Assembly (NCBI GenBank): GCA_020637555.1
Contig: JACKKF010000004.1
Location: forward strand, 1-64,000
Origin: Rhodobacter sp.
Lineage (GTDB): Bacteria; Pseudomonadota; Alphaproteobacteria; Rhodobacterales; Rhodobacteraceae
Reading direction: 5' to 3'
DNA: 64,000 nt
Part shown: positions 51,662 to 60,409 of the stretch, piece by piece
Layout: each line of letters opens with the position of its first letter
Numbering within the stretch: the first letter of the stretch is position 1
Position numbers and translations under genes: made by a program
The notes under the pieces: model-generated
Databases searched by the model: none
Told to the model about the DNA's origin: nothing
The model's input: the letters and a program-made list of their open reading frames with translations, nothing else

Positions 51662-51773
51662 GAGGGGCGTTCTTCCTTTGGAATGCCATTTTCTATCGAG
51701 AAGAACTAACGGCAGACCGCGAGTCGGGCAACCCCCGCTGTGGCGGGTGTCGTGGCGTCATGGAGAGGGGGGA

Positions 51774-51849
51774 TGGTGGGCGATGACGGACTCGAACCGC
51801 CGGCATTCTCGGTGTAAACGAGACGCTCTACCAACTGAGCTAATCGCCC
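51774..51849 (-). tRNA. tRNA-Val (anticodon UAC)
   Basis: On the minus strand the cloverleaf is complete: acceptor GGGCGAT/ATCGCCC, D-arm GCTC...GAGC, anticodon arm TCTCG-TTTACAC-CGAGA with anticodon TAC, T-arm GGCGG-TTCGAGT-CCGTC, discriminator A and an encoded CCA (51774-51776). It sits between the IclR gene and a small lipoprotein gene, in the 279-bp non-coding interval. Confidence 0.95.
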
Positions 51850-51939
51850 GCCCCGCCCCCGATAGCGCAAAGCGCCGGGGGGCTGCAAGCCATGTGCGCG
51901 TTAAGGGGCTGTTAACCGGAGTCGCGTCAGACTGGGCGG

Positions 51940-52239
51940 ATGCGATACCTTGCCCTGCTCTGCCTGATGCTGACGGCCTGTGCCTCGCCCGACCGGGCGT
52001 TCTGGGGCAGCGACCCCGTGCCCGTTCGCATCGACGGACGCGACTATGCGGTCTATGTCCGGCGCGACACCGCGCCCCCCCGGGTGCAGGTGATCCGCCT
52101 GGGCTATGCGCATCGGGCCGAGCATCCCGCAATCGTCGCGGCGATGGGCCAGGCGGCGGAACAGGGCAGCGGCTGCGCCCTGATGGCCGGCAGCGCGCGC
52201 GGGGACAGCGGCGTCATGACCGCCCGGCTGTCCTGCTGA
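51940..52239 (+). CDS. Small predicted lipoprotein
   Basis: 99 residues. MRYLALLCLMLTACASPDRA is a lipoprotein signal with lipobox LTAC. The mature part (PVRIDGRDYAVYVRRDTAPP, VQVIRLGYAHRAEHPAIVAA) ends in two more Cys-containing blocks (GCALMAGSARGDSG, ARLSC), which may form a disulfide. No known family recognised. It starts 90 bp after the divergent tRNA-Val gene. Confidence 0.7.
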   Translation: MRYLALLCLMLTACASPDRAFWGSDPVPVRIDGRDYAVYVRRDTAPPRVQVIRLGYAHRAEHPAIVAAMGQAAEQGSGCALMAGSARGDSGVMTARLSC

Positions 52240-52366
52240 CGGGGCTGACCGGGCGCCCGCCCGAAACATTCCCGTTCCCGCATGTTTTCAGCGCGACTTT
52301 GCGCGAGATCAAGGAAACGTGAGGGCCGATCGCTAGGATCGCCGGAAAACACCTATGGGGGACGCG

Positions 52367-52549
52367 ATGGTCCGTTTGATGATGCTGCTTTATTCGATCG
52401 TCGGCACGACACTGGCCGGGATCGGGGTCGTCGCTGCGGTGACGATGAACCTGTATGACTTCCGCTCGATCATCGTCGCGGCCGCGATCGGTGCCGTGGT
52501 CGCGTTGCCGGTCGTCTGGATCGTGGCGAAAAAGCTGGAAAACGCCTGA
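52367..52549 (+). CDS. Small two-helix membrane protein
   Basis: 60 residues from ATG 52367, which has GGGGGA 4-9 bp upstream; an ATG at 52355 is alternative. Two hydrophobic helices, LMMLLYSIVGTTLAGIGVVA and IIVAAAIGAVVALPVVWIVA, joined by a short NLYDFRS turn, and a basic KKLENA tail. A conserved small protein of this shape occurs in related bacteria, to my memory without experimentally shown function. Converges with the alpha/beta hydrolase gene with no gap. Confidence 0.7.
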   Translation: MVRLMMLLYSIVGTTLAGIGVVAAVTMNLYDFRSIIVAAAIGAVVALPVVWIVAKKLENA

Positions 52550-53333
52550 TCAGGCGCCCAGCGGCCCCAGGAACACACGCAGCGCCGCCTCGAACTCGCG
52601 CGGTTTCTCGGCGTGCAGCCAATGGCCGGCGCCGGGAATCCTGGCCATTTTCGCCTGCGGAAACAGTGCGCGGATATGCGCGCGATCCTGCGCCTTGACG
52701 TAATCGGACAGAGCGCCCGTCAGGAACAACGCGGGTTTGTCAAAGGGTGTCAGGGCCGAATCATCGATCCAACCCGTCGTCGCCGTCATGCGCCGTTCCA
52801 GCGCATCCAGGTTCAGCCGCCAGCGCGGCGGAGTGGCCCGCAGATCCAGCGACTGCAGCAGAAAGGCGCGCACGCCGGCGTCCTGCACGCTGGCTGACAG
52901 GCGGCGGTCGGCCTCCATCCGGCTGTCCAGCCCGGTCAGGTCGAGGCCGCGCATCGCATCGATCAGGTGGTTCTGGCTGTGCGGGTAGGCAACCGGCGCG
53001 ATATCGGCGACCACCAGCCGGCACACCCGGTCGGGCCGGGTCAGGGCCAGCAGCATCGCCGCCTTGCCGCCCATCGAATGCCCCAGCACATCCATCGGAT
53101 GCCCCTCGGTGTCGATCACGCGGCCAGATCGGCGGCCATTGCGGGGTAACTGTGGTCGTCGTCCCAAGCTGTTCGCATGATTGCGCATGTCCACCGCGAT
53201 CACCCTGCGGCTGTCGGACAGGCGCTTGGCGATCGCGCCCCAGTTCCGCCCGAGCCGAACAGGGCCCGTGCGCGATCAGCAAGGTCGGCAGGTCGGTCGG
53301 GCTGCCGTGGCGGGTGAAGGTCAGCAGGGGCAT
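52550..53333 (-). pseudogene. Alpha/beta hydrolase (YbfF-like esterase), frameshifted
   Basis: Both ends are typical: N-terminal MPLLTFTRHGSPTDLPTLLI-AHG and, in another frame, VIAVDMRNHA..., then PMDVLGHSMGGKAAMLLALT with the nucleophile Ser in GHSMGG, and the catalytic His in IPGAGHWLHAEKPREF. Several single-base indels lie between about 53.10 and 53.27 kb, within the segment that normally reads HGLFGSGRNWG...RNHA. The 784-bp span fits about 255 residues, so the gene is probably intact in the organism. DUF817 gene ends 4 bp upstream. Confidence 0.75.
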
Positions 53334-53336
53334 GGA

Positions 53337-54161
53337 TCAGTTCTCGTCGGGGTGGGCGGCCTCAGGCAAGGCGGCGAGAGCCGTCATCAGCGCGACGCAA
53401 AGAAACAGATACCACGACCCCAGCGTCGCGAAACTGACGGGATCGTGGGTTTCTGCCCGTCATACAGCCGGTTCCGTCAGCGTTCCCAGATTTTCGGCCA
53501 GCCAGACACCCAGCGCGGATAGCAGCAGCGACAGCAGCATCGGCATGCGCCAGCGCCGCCCCTGCATCGGCGTGAAGAAACCAGGTGCGGCCGCTGAACA
53601 GCAGGACCGTGGCCGCCATCAGCCAGATCCGCAGGTCGATCCAGAGATGCTGCGTGAAGAAATTGACGTAGATCGCCAGCGTCAGGAACACGGTGGGCCA
53701 AAGCGGTGGAAAGGGGCGAATCGCATGTCAAAGATGCGGATCATGCGCAGGACGCAAACCCCGACGGCCGCATACATGGCCCCCGACGAACAGCGGCACA
53801 TTGCCCAGCGTGAACAGCCCGGTGTCAGGATAGGTCCAGTTCCCGGCGGCGGTGTTATACCACTCATCCCCATTCCGAGGGCGGAAAAGCCGACCAGCGC
53901 CGCACTTCCTCGCGCGACTCGAGGCGCAGCGCGAGGAACAGGCGTGCGCCCAGCGCGACCGGAACAGCGCGTCATTGCGCGCCATGCCCCAGTCGTCGCG
54001 CCAGATCATCGTCGAGATCGCGATCGCGACCAGCAGGATCCCGCCACAGAGCTCCGGCCCAAAGATGCTTGAGGACGAACATGGCGGGTTCCGCCATGGC
54101 CGAGGGCAGCCGCGCGCATGGCATCACCCAGCGCGCGTTCCAGCTGGCGGGTGGCGGTCAC
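53337..54161 (-). pseudogene. DUF817 family membrane protein, frameshifted
   Basis: Pieces in three frames give the DUF817 pattern: MFVLKHLWAGAL, TMIWRDDW-type segment (MIWRDDWGMARNDALF), AGNWTYPDTGLF, VRIIRIFDMRF-like (RMIRIFDMRFAPF), LTLAIYVNFFTQHLWIDLRI and a hydrophobic end. DUF817 proteins are multi-pass inner-membrane proteins of unknown function. At least five indels break it. The start is uncertain: GTG 54161 gives VTATRQLERALGDAM, while ATG 54082 (MFVLKHLW) is internal to that. The gene lies directly after glyA. Confidence 0.6.
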
Positions 54162-54167
54162 CAGCGG

Positions 54168-55417
54168 TCACATCCCGGGATAGGGCGGGAAGCGATCACA
54201 GGGCTTTGACCTTGCGCGCACCGCCCCTCGACAGCCGCGTTGCCGCATCGCCATTGGCGCAGACCGTCCACGACCTCGACGATCCAGTCGGCGACCGGCG
54301 GAACTCGGCCTCGCCGAAGCCGCGCGTGGTGCCGGCAGGCGTGCCCAGCCGGATGCCCGAGGTCACAAGGGTTTTTCAGGGTCGAACGGCACTCCGTTCT
54401 GTTGCAGGTGATATGCGCGCGGCCCAGTGCGGCCTCGGTCGCCTTGCCCGTCACCGCCTTGGGCCGCAGGTCGGCCAGCATCAGGTGGTTGTCGGTTCCG
54501 CGGACACGATGTCGATCCCGCCCTTCGCGAGCTGATCCGCCATTGCCTGCGCGTTCTTGACGACCTGCGCCGCGTAGTCCTGAACCCGGCTGAAGCGCTT
54601 CGCCAAAGGCGACAGCCTTGGCGGCGATCACATGCATCAACAGGCCGCCCTGCAGCCCCGGGAAACGGCCGAGTTGATCTTCTTGGCGATCGCCTCGTCA
54701 TTGCACAGGATCATGCCGCCGCGCGCCTGCGCGGGATTTGTAGCGTCGTGGTGGTGACGACTCGGCAGGGCGGGGCGAGGGGTGCTGACGCCCGCGACCA
54801 GACCGGCGATATGCGCCATGTCCCCATGCAGGATCGCGCCGACCTCGTCCGCGATCTTGCGGAACGCGGCCCAGTCCCAGATGCGCAGAATAGGCGGTGC
54901 CGCCGGCCAGATAAGCTTCGGGCTGCTCCAGCGCCTTGGCGCGCACGTCGTCCATGTCCAGAAGCTGGTCCTGCTGGCGCACGCCGTAGCTGACCACATT
55001 GAACCGCACTTGCCCGACATGTTGACCGGCGACCCATGCGTCAGGTGCCCGCCCGAGTTCAGGTCGCCCATGAACGCCTCGCCTGGCGCCGCAGAAGCGC
55101 GGTACGGCCTGGTTCATCTGGCTGCCCGAGTTGGGCTGGACGTTGGCGAACTGGCAACCAAACAGTTCGCGCCTGATCGCCAGCCCTCGGCACGTCACAT
55201 ACTGGCAGCCATAATACCGTTTGCCCGGATACCCTTCGGCATACTTGTTGGTCATGACCGAGCCCTGCGCCTGCATCACCGCCCCGGAGACGATGTTCTC
55301 GGAGGGCGATCAGTTCGATCTCGTCGCGCTGACGGCCCAGCTCGGAAGCCGATCGGCGCGGGCGATCTCAGGTCGCGGGTGGCGAGTCTTCAGTGAAAAG
55401 CCGGTCGAGGGGTCCAT
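54168..55417 (-). pseudogene. glyA: Serine hydroxymethyltransferase, frameshifted (probable sequence error)
   Basis: PLP enzyme interconverting serine and glycine with THF. The order of conserved blocks is complete across frames: MDPSTGF, ASENIVS-type region, VMTNKYAEGYPGKRYYG, CQFANVQPNSGSQMNQAV, LNSGGHLTHGSPVNMSGK, VSYGVRQQDQLLDMDDVRAK, DMAHIAGLVAG-like, the PLP lysine region TTTTHKSLRGPRGGM (broken), MILCNDEAIAKKINSAV, MHVIAAKAVAFGEALQP, DNHLMLADLRPKAVTGK. Indels occur roughly every 50-100 bp. The span is 1250 bp, some 40 bp short of normal. An essential gene in most bacteria, so errors are likelier than decay. Confidence 0.8.
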
Positions 55418-55604
55418 GCGCGTCTCCGCTGTGGGGCCTCGGTTGATCCGGTCGGGATGTGGCGCCTTTTTATCGCAGGGCGCGCGCGAAAGCGCCGGAA
55501 AACGCCGCATTGCGTGACGGATGCGAAATGCCCTTTCCGATTGCGGGCCGCCAGCGCATTTGCGAAACCTCTGTCAGACAGCGCGCAGAAGGGAAGGCAT
55601 CATC

Positions 55605-56381
55605 GTGGCACACCGACAGGCCAAACGCGGGCCGATCGTGTTTCCTGCAAGCCAGACCGAGGTCGCCCAGTGGCCCGCGCGGACCCGGTCCATCTATGGC
55701 GACGCGCCCTTGCAGCAGGCAGGCGTCATCGTCGCGCTGGGCGGCGACGGTTTCATGCTGAGACCCCTGCACGCAACCCAGCACCGCGACGTGCCGGTTC
55801 ATGGCATGAACGGGGGCGCGATGGGGTTCCGGATGAACTCGTTTGCCACCGAGGATCTGCCCGCCAAGGCTGGACGCGGCGCAGGAAACCGTGCTGAACC
55901 CGCTGGCAGTAAGGCGACGGACGCCCCGTATTGTATCCACGAGGCGCTGGCCATCAACGAAGTCTCGCTTCTGCGCGAGGGGCCACAGGCGGTGCGCTTG
56001 CGGATTACCGTGGACGGGCTGGTGCGCATGGAGGAACTGGTCTGCGACGGCGCGCTGCTGGCCACGCCTGCGGGGTCCACGGCCTACAACTATTCCGCCC
56101 ACGGGCCGATCCTGCCGATCGGCGCCGACGTGCTGGCCCTGACCGCGATGGCCGCCTTCCGTCCCCGTCGCTGGCGCGGGGCATTGCTGCCGAAATCAGC
56201 CGTGGTGCGTTTCGATGTGCTGGACCCGGAAAAGCGCCCGGTCATGGCCGACGCCGATGCCCAGCCCGTGCGCAATGTCGTGTCGGTCGAGATCCGCTCG
56301 GAGCCGCGGGTGAAGCACCGCTTGCTGTTCGACCCCGGGCACGGGCTGGAGGAACGCCTGATCCGTGAGCAGTTTTTCTAG
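55605..56381 (+). CDS. nadK: NAD kinase
   Basis: ATP-dependent phosphorylation of NAD to NADP; about 258 residues. GGDG motif in VIVALGGDGFMLRPLHATQ, the NE motif in ALAINEVSLLREGP, and LLATPAGSTAYNYSAHGPIL. The frame stays open, but residues about 87-105 (AGRGAGNRAEPAGSKATDA) are not family sequence: in another frame the same bases read LDAAQETVLNPLAV, as expected, so a compensating indel pair lies near 55.87-55.92 kb. GTG start at 55605 with GGGAAGG upstream; the N-terminus may also be affected by errors. Divergent from glyA. Confidence 0.88.
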   Translation: MAHRQAKRGPIVFPASQTEVAQWPARTRSIYGDAPLQQAGVIVALGGDGFMLRPLHATQHRDVPVHGMNGGAMGFRMNSFATEDLPAKAGRGAGNRAEPAGSKATDAPYCIHEALAINEVSLLREGPQAVRLRITVDGLVRMEELVCDGALLATPAGSTAYNYSAHGPILPIGADVLALTAMAAFRPRRWRGALLPKSAVVRFDVLDPEKRPVMADADAQPVRNVVSVEIRSEPRVKHRLLFDPGHGLEERLIREQFF

Positions 56382-56391
56382 GCAGGAACAG

Positions 56392-56511
56392 GGGGGGCTG
56401 TCCGCCCCCCTCGCCCTGCGGGCTCACCCCCCGAGCGTATTGGCGACAAGATGATGAACAATTCGATTCAAATTGTTCGGGATCGCCCCCTCACCTTGTC
56501 CCAAATACGCT
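56392..56511. repeat. Paired, inverted intergenic repeats (CGTATT...ACAAGATGA subtype)
   Basis: Plus-strand copy: GGGGGGC-TGTCC-GCCCCCC (56392-56410), linker, CACCCCCCGAGCGTATT, GGCGACAAGATGATG. Minus-strand copy: CAGCGTATTTGGGACAAGGTGA then GGGGGCG (56483-56511). Between them GAACAATT-N7-AATTGTTC (56456-56478) makes a further stem. The arrangement lies between convergent nadK and the M20 amidohydrolase genes. Confidence 0.7.
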
Positions 56512-56545
56512 GCCCGATCTCCACCAGGCACTGCGGCCGAGAGGA

Positions 56546-57700
56546 TCAGACCCTCGGCTGTGCGTGTTCCACCAGGCGCGCAAAGAAGCTGGCCCCGATC
56601 GGGGCGATGGCGTCGTTGAAATCATAGCGCGGGTGGTGCAGCCCGGCACTGTCGCCCTGTCCAAGGAACAGATAGGCGCCCGGTCGGCGTTCCAGCATGA
56701 AGGCGAAATCCTCGGCTCCCATCACCGGGTCGCATTCGCCGGTCGCGCGGCCGACCTCGGCGGCGACGCGGGTGGCAAAGGCGGTTTCGCGCTCGTGGTT
56801 CACGGTGGCGGGGTAGCCGCGTTCGTAAGCGATCTCGGCGGTGCAGCCCATGGCGGCCGCGACGCCCTGCACGATCTGGTGGCAGCGGGTTTCGACCATG
56901 TCCTGCACTGACCTGTCATAGGTGCGGACCGTCGCGCAGAACCAGCCGGTTTCGGGAATGATGTTGTCGGCGCTGCCGGTGTGTATCTGTGTCACGCTGA
57001 TCACCAGCGCATCGGTGCCGCGGCGGTTGCGGCTGACGATGGTTTGCAGGGCGCTGACCATCTGCACGATGGCCGCGACGGGATCGACGGTTTCCTCGGG
57101 GTGGGCGCCATGCCCGCCACGGCCGGTGACGGTCACGGTCAGGGTATCCACGGCGGCCATGATCGGTCCGGTGCGGGTTTCAAATCGCCCTTCGTCCATG
57201 CCCGGGGCGTTGTGCAGGGCATAGACCTGGGTGATGGCGAACCGTTCCATGATCCCTTCCTCGACCATGACGCCGGCGCCACCCCCCCATTCCTCGGCCG
57301 GTTGAAAGATGAGGGCGACGCGGCCCGCGAAATTGCGGGTTTCCGCCAGATAGCGTGCCGCCCCCAACAGCATCGTGGTGTGGCCGTCATGGCCGCAGGC
57401 GTGCATCTTGCCCGGAACGGTCGAGGCATGGGGCAGGTCGGTTTCCTCGGTGATGGGCAGGGCGTCGATATCGGCGCGCAGGCCGATGGTCGGGCCGTTT
57501 CCCTGGCCCTCGATGATGGCGACCAGGCCGGTTCGGGCGATGCCTTCGTGAATCTCGGTGATGCCGAAGTCGCGCAGGCGGCGCGCGATGAAGGCGGCGG
57601 TTTCCTGACAGTCAAAGCGGGTTTCGGGGTGCTGGTGCAGGTGGCGGCGCCAGGCTTTCATGTCCTCGGCGTAATCGGCGATGCGGTTGAGGGCAGGCAT
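56546..57700 (-). CDS. M20 family amidohydrolase (hippurate hydrolase-like)
   Basis: Metal-dependent aminoacylase/carboxypeptidase, 384 residues, of the HipO/IAA-amino acid hydrolase type. Metal ligands in MHACGHDGHTTMLLGAARYL (Cys/His-x-His), FQPAEEWGGGAGVMVEEGIM (Glu-Glu) and the final DPVMGAEDFAFMLERRPGAY; RGGHGAHPEETVDPVAA is the dimerisation lid. Substrate not assignable: could be N-acetyl- or N-benzoyl-amino acids. Divergent from mazG with 64 bp between starts. Confidence 0.9.
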   Translation of the reverse strand: MPALNRIADYAEDMKAWRRHLHQHPETRFDCQETAAFIARRLRDFGITEIHEGIARTGLVAIIEGQGNGPTIGLRADIDALPITEETDLPHASTVPGKMHACGHDGHTTMLLGAARYLAETRNFAGRVALIFQPAEEWGGGAGVMVEEGIMERFAITQVYALHNAPGMDEGRFETRTGPIMAAVDTLTVTVTGRGGHGAHPEETVDPVAAIVQMVSALQTIVSRNRRGTDALVISVTQIHTGSADNIIPETGWFCATVRTYDRSVQDMVETRCHQIVQGVAAAMGCTAEIAYERGYPATVNHERETAFATRVAAEVGRATGECDPVMGAEDFAFMLERRPGAYLFLGQGDSAGLHHPRYDFNDAIAPIGASFFARLVEHAQPRV

Positions 57701-57764
57701 GGTGGACTCCGGCGGCTGGCGATGCGATGGAGGGGCAGCATCGGCAATAAACCAGGTGGGCGCA

Positions 57765-58565
57765 ATGGCCGACGATCCGCTGATTCACGACGCTGAGGGC
57801 GGGCTGGACCGCCTTGCGATGATCATGGCGCGGCTCAGGTCGCCGGAAGGGGGCTGTCCCTGGGACCTGGAGCAGGACTTTGACACGATCGCCCCCTACA
57901 CGATCGAGGAAGCCTATGAAGTCGCCGACGCCATCGCGCGGCGCGACTGGGACGCGCTGAAGGGCGAATTGGGCGACCTGATGTTCCAGTCGGTCTATCA
58001 TGCGCAGATGGCGGCCGAGGCCGGCCTGTTCACCCTGGACGATGTGCTGCGCGGCATCGCCGACAAGATGGTCGCGCGCCATCCGCATGTCTTTGGCGAC
58101 GAGACCATCGCCACCGCAGCCGCCCAGACGGATGCCTGGGAGGCGCGCAAGGCGCGTGAACGTGCGGCCAGGGCGCAGACCGGGGTGCTGGATGACGTGC
58201 CGGTCGGTCATCCGGGGCTGACCCGGGCGGTCAAGCTGCAAAATCGTGCGGCGCGGGTCGGGTTCGACTGGCCCGAGGTGTCGCAGGTGGTGGACAAGAT
58301 CGCCGAGGAAGCGCGCGAGCTGACCGAGGCCGCCCCCGAGGACCGGTTCGAGGAGTATGGCGACCTGCTGTTCGTCATGGCCAATCTGGCCCGCCATCTG
58401 GATATCGACCCCGAGGCTGCGCTGCGGGCCGCGAATGACAAGTTCACGCGCCGCTTCCGCGCCATCGAGGCCGCCCTTGCTGCCCGGGGACGGCGGCCCG
58501 AGGAGTCGGATCTGGCGGAAATGGACGCGCTGTGGAACGCGGCCAAGGTTGCCGAGAAGGGCTAG
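57765..58565 (+). CDS. mazG: Nucleoside triphosphate pyrophosphohydrolase MazG
   Basis: 266 residues with two MazG domains. First: PEGGCPWDLEQDFDTIAPYT, IEEAYEVADAI (EExxE), LKGELGDLMFQSVYHAQMA; second: KIAEEARELTEAAPEDRFEE then YGDLLFVMANLARHLDIDPE. It hydrolyses non-canonical NTPs and can modulate the stringent response. ATG 57765 (MADDPLIHDAE) preferred. Followed 50 bp later by aguB. Confidence 0.93.
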   Translation: MADDPLIHDAEGGLDRLAMIMARLRSPEGGCPWDLEQDFDTIAPYTIEEAYEVADAIARRDWDALKGELGDLMFQSVYHAQMAAEAGLFTLDDVLRGIADKMVARHPHVFGDETIATAAAQTDAWEARKARERAARAQTGVLDDVPVGHPGLTRAVKLQNRAARVGFDWPEVSQVVDKIAEEARELTEAAPEDRFEEYGDLLFVMANLARHLDIDPEAALRAANDKFTRRFRAIEAALAARGRRPEESDLAEMDALWNAAKVAEKG

Positions 58566-58615
58566 CCCTGGCGCATCGGATCGGGCAGGCTGCGACGCAC
58601 ACATCTGGAGAGATC

Positions 58616-59485
58616 ATGCGCCCGGTCACCTTTGCCGCCACGCAATTCGCCTGTTCCTGGGATCGTGATGACAACATCGCACGGGCAGAGGCCCTGGTGC
58701 GGGCCGCTGCCGATGACGGTGCACAGGTGATCTTGCTGCAGGAACTGTTCGAGACACCCTATTTCTGCGCCGAACAGCACGCGCGACATCTGACTCTGGC
58801 GGTGCCGCTGGAGGAAAACCGCGCCGTGCAGCATTTCGCGACCCTGGCGCGCGCCTTGGGCGTGGTGTTGCCGATCTGCGTCTACGAGCGCGCGGGGAAC
58901 ACGCTGTTCAACACCGTCGCCATGCTGGATGCGGATGGTGCGACCCTGGGCCTTTATCGCAAGACGCATATTCCGCAGAACCCGGGGTATGAGGAGAAAT
59001 ACTATTTCACCCCCGGCGACACCGGCTTTGTCACCTTTGGCACCCGGTTCGGCCGGCTGGGTGTGGGGATCTGTTGGGATCAGTGGTTTCCCGAAACCGC
59101 CCGCGCGCTGGTGCTGAACGGCGCCGAGGCGATCCTGTATCCCACGGCGATCGGTTCGGAGCCCGCGGATCCGGCCTATGACAGCCAGCCGCATTGGCAG
59201 CGCGTCATGCAGGGCCACGCGGCGGCGAACATGGTGCCGGTCGTGGCCTCGAACCGGATCGGGCACGAGACCGAGGGGGCGACACCGATCACCTTTTACG
59301 GAAGTTCGTTCATCGCGGACCAGACCGGTGCGCTGGTGGCGCAGGCAGACCGGGCGACGCAGGCCCATGTCACGGCGACGTTCGATCTGGACGCGGTGGC
59401 CGCGTTCCGGCGTGGATGGGGCTGCTGGCGCGACAGGCGGCCGGGACAGTATGGCGTGCTGGCAGGGCACGGGGCGCACGCATGA
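58616..59485 (+). CDS. aguB: N-carbamoylputrescine amidase
   Basis: Nitrilase-superfamily hydrolase, 289 residues, releasing putrescine, CO2 and NH3 from N-carbamoylputrescine. Catalytic triad: Glu in VILLQELFETPYFC, Lys in GLYRKTHIPQNPGYEEKYYF, Cys in GVGICWDQWFPETAR. It supplies putrescine, which feeds the carboxynorspermidine-type pathway encoded at 12.8-15.2 kb; no agmatine deiminase is in the window. Its stop overlaps the next start (ATGA). Confidence 0.92.
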   Translation: MRPVTFAATQFACSWDRDDNIARAEALVRAAADDGAQVILLQELFETPYFCAEQHARHLTLAVPLEENRAVQHFATLARALGVVLPICVYERAGNTLFNTVAMLDADGATLGLYRKTHIPQNPGYEEKYYFTPGDTGFVTFGTRFGRLGVGICWDQWFPETARALVLNGAEAILYPTAIGSEPADPAYDSQPHWQRVMQGHAAANMVPVVASNRIGHETEGATPITFYGSSFIADQTGALVAQADRATQAHVTATFDLDAVAAFRRGWGCWRDRRPGQYGVLAGHGAHA

Positions 59486-60207
59486 CGATCCGCATCGCGA
59501 TGTGGTCGGGACCGCGCAACCTGTCGACCGCGATGATGTATGCGTTTGCCGCGCGGGGCGATTGCAGCGTGACGGACGAGCCATTCTATGCGGCCTATCT
59601 GGCGCTGACCGGCTTGCAGCATCCGATGCAGGACGCGGTTCTGGCCAGTCAGCCGACGGACCCCGACGCGGTGCGGTTGACCGGCGCGGCGCCGGGTGGC
59701 GCGGCGATCTGGTATCAAAAGCACATGACCCAGCATATGCTGGCGCCGATGCCGCGGGGGTGGATGGCCGAGTGTCGGCATGCGTTCCTGATCCGCCATC
59801 CGGCGCGGGTGGTGGCGTCCTATGTTCGCAAACGCGAATCGCCCGCGCTGGAGGATCTGGGTTTCGCCCAGCAGCGCGTTCTGTTCGACCAGGTGGCGCA
59901 GCGGACCGGCAAGGCGCCACCCGTGATCGATTCGGCGGATGTTCGGGCCCGGCCCGGGGCGATGTTGCGCGCGCTCTGCGCGGCGTTGGGCATTGCCTAT
60001 ACGGACCGGATGCTGCACTGGCCGGCTGGGCCGAAGCCCTATGACGGCGTCTGGTCGCCGGTCTGGTATCAGGCGGTTCATGCCTCGACAGGGTTCGACG
60101 CGGCCGAGGGGCCGTTGCCCGCGCTGCCCGCCGCCTATGCGACCCTGGCCGACGGGGCGATGGCGGATTTCGAGGCCCTGGCCGCGCATCGTTTGCGCGG
60201 GATCTGA
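59482..60207 (+). CDS. Sulfotransferase-like P-loop family protein
   Basis: 241 residues. N-terminal IRIAMWSGPRNLSTAMMYAF has a degenerate 5'-phosphosulfate-binding loop (GPRNLST in place of GxxRSGTT) and SVTDEPFYAAYL follows; the HAFLIRHPARVVASYVRKRE block fits the 3'-phosphate site. Related proteins are often listed next to aminotransferase-like genes and have no proven substrate. It overlaps aguB by 4 bp, which suggests a role with amine metabolism. A repeat hairpin follows. Confidence 0.72.
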   Translation: MTIRIAMWSGPRNLSTAMMYAFAARGDCSVTDEPFYAAYLALTGLQHPMQDAVLASQPTDPDAVRLTGAAPGGAAIWYQKHMTQHMLAPMPRGWMAECRHAFLIRHPARVVASYVRKRESPALEDLGFAQQRVLFDQVAQRTGKAPPVIDSADVRARPGAMLRALCAALGIAYTDRMLHWPAGPKPYDGVWSPVWYQAVHASTGFDAAEGPLPALPAAYATLADGAMADFEALAAHRLRGI

Positions 60208-60210
60208 GCG

Positions 60211-60256
60211 CCGGGGGCCAGCCCCCGGACCCCCGGGATATTTGGGGCACAAAGAT
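60211..60256 (+). repeat. Intergenic repeat (short form) after the sulfotransferase-like gene
   Basis: Hairpin CCGGGGGC-CA-GCCCCCGG, then ACCCCCGGGATATTT and GGGGCACAAAGATG. The hairpin is identical to that at 44.63 kb and the core differs at two or three bases. Located 4 bp past the stop codon, where it could act as an RNA-stability or terminator hairpin. Confidence 0.75.
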
Positions 60257-60357
60257 GGGGGCGGGGCGCGCGCCGGATGCGGACAATTTTCACCAGATTG
60301 TTCCGGCCCGGGAGGAGCGCGATTGGCGGGGACGGCCCGCGTGCCCCTGCGGAATGC

Positions 60358-60387
60358 GAAAACGCCGCCCGGGGCGGGGCGGCGTTT
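60358..60387 (-). terminator. Intrinsic terminator of gltA
   Basis: On the minus strand AAACGCCGCCC-CGCCCC-GGGCGGCGTTT is followed by TCGC; the T-run is part of the stem end (GTTTT). It lies about 25 bp past the gltA stop. Confidence 0.75.
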
Positions 60388-60409
60388 GCAGGATCGAGAC
60401 GCTGGCGGA

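Noticed and set aside
53728..55510. Several short separate genes between the alpha/beta hydrolase and nadK
   Set aside because: Together the short frames reconstruct one DUF817 gene and one glyA gene broken by indels, so they are not independent genes.
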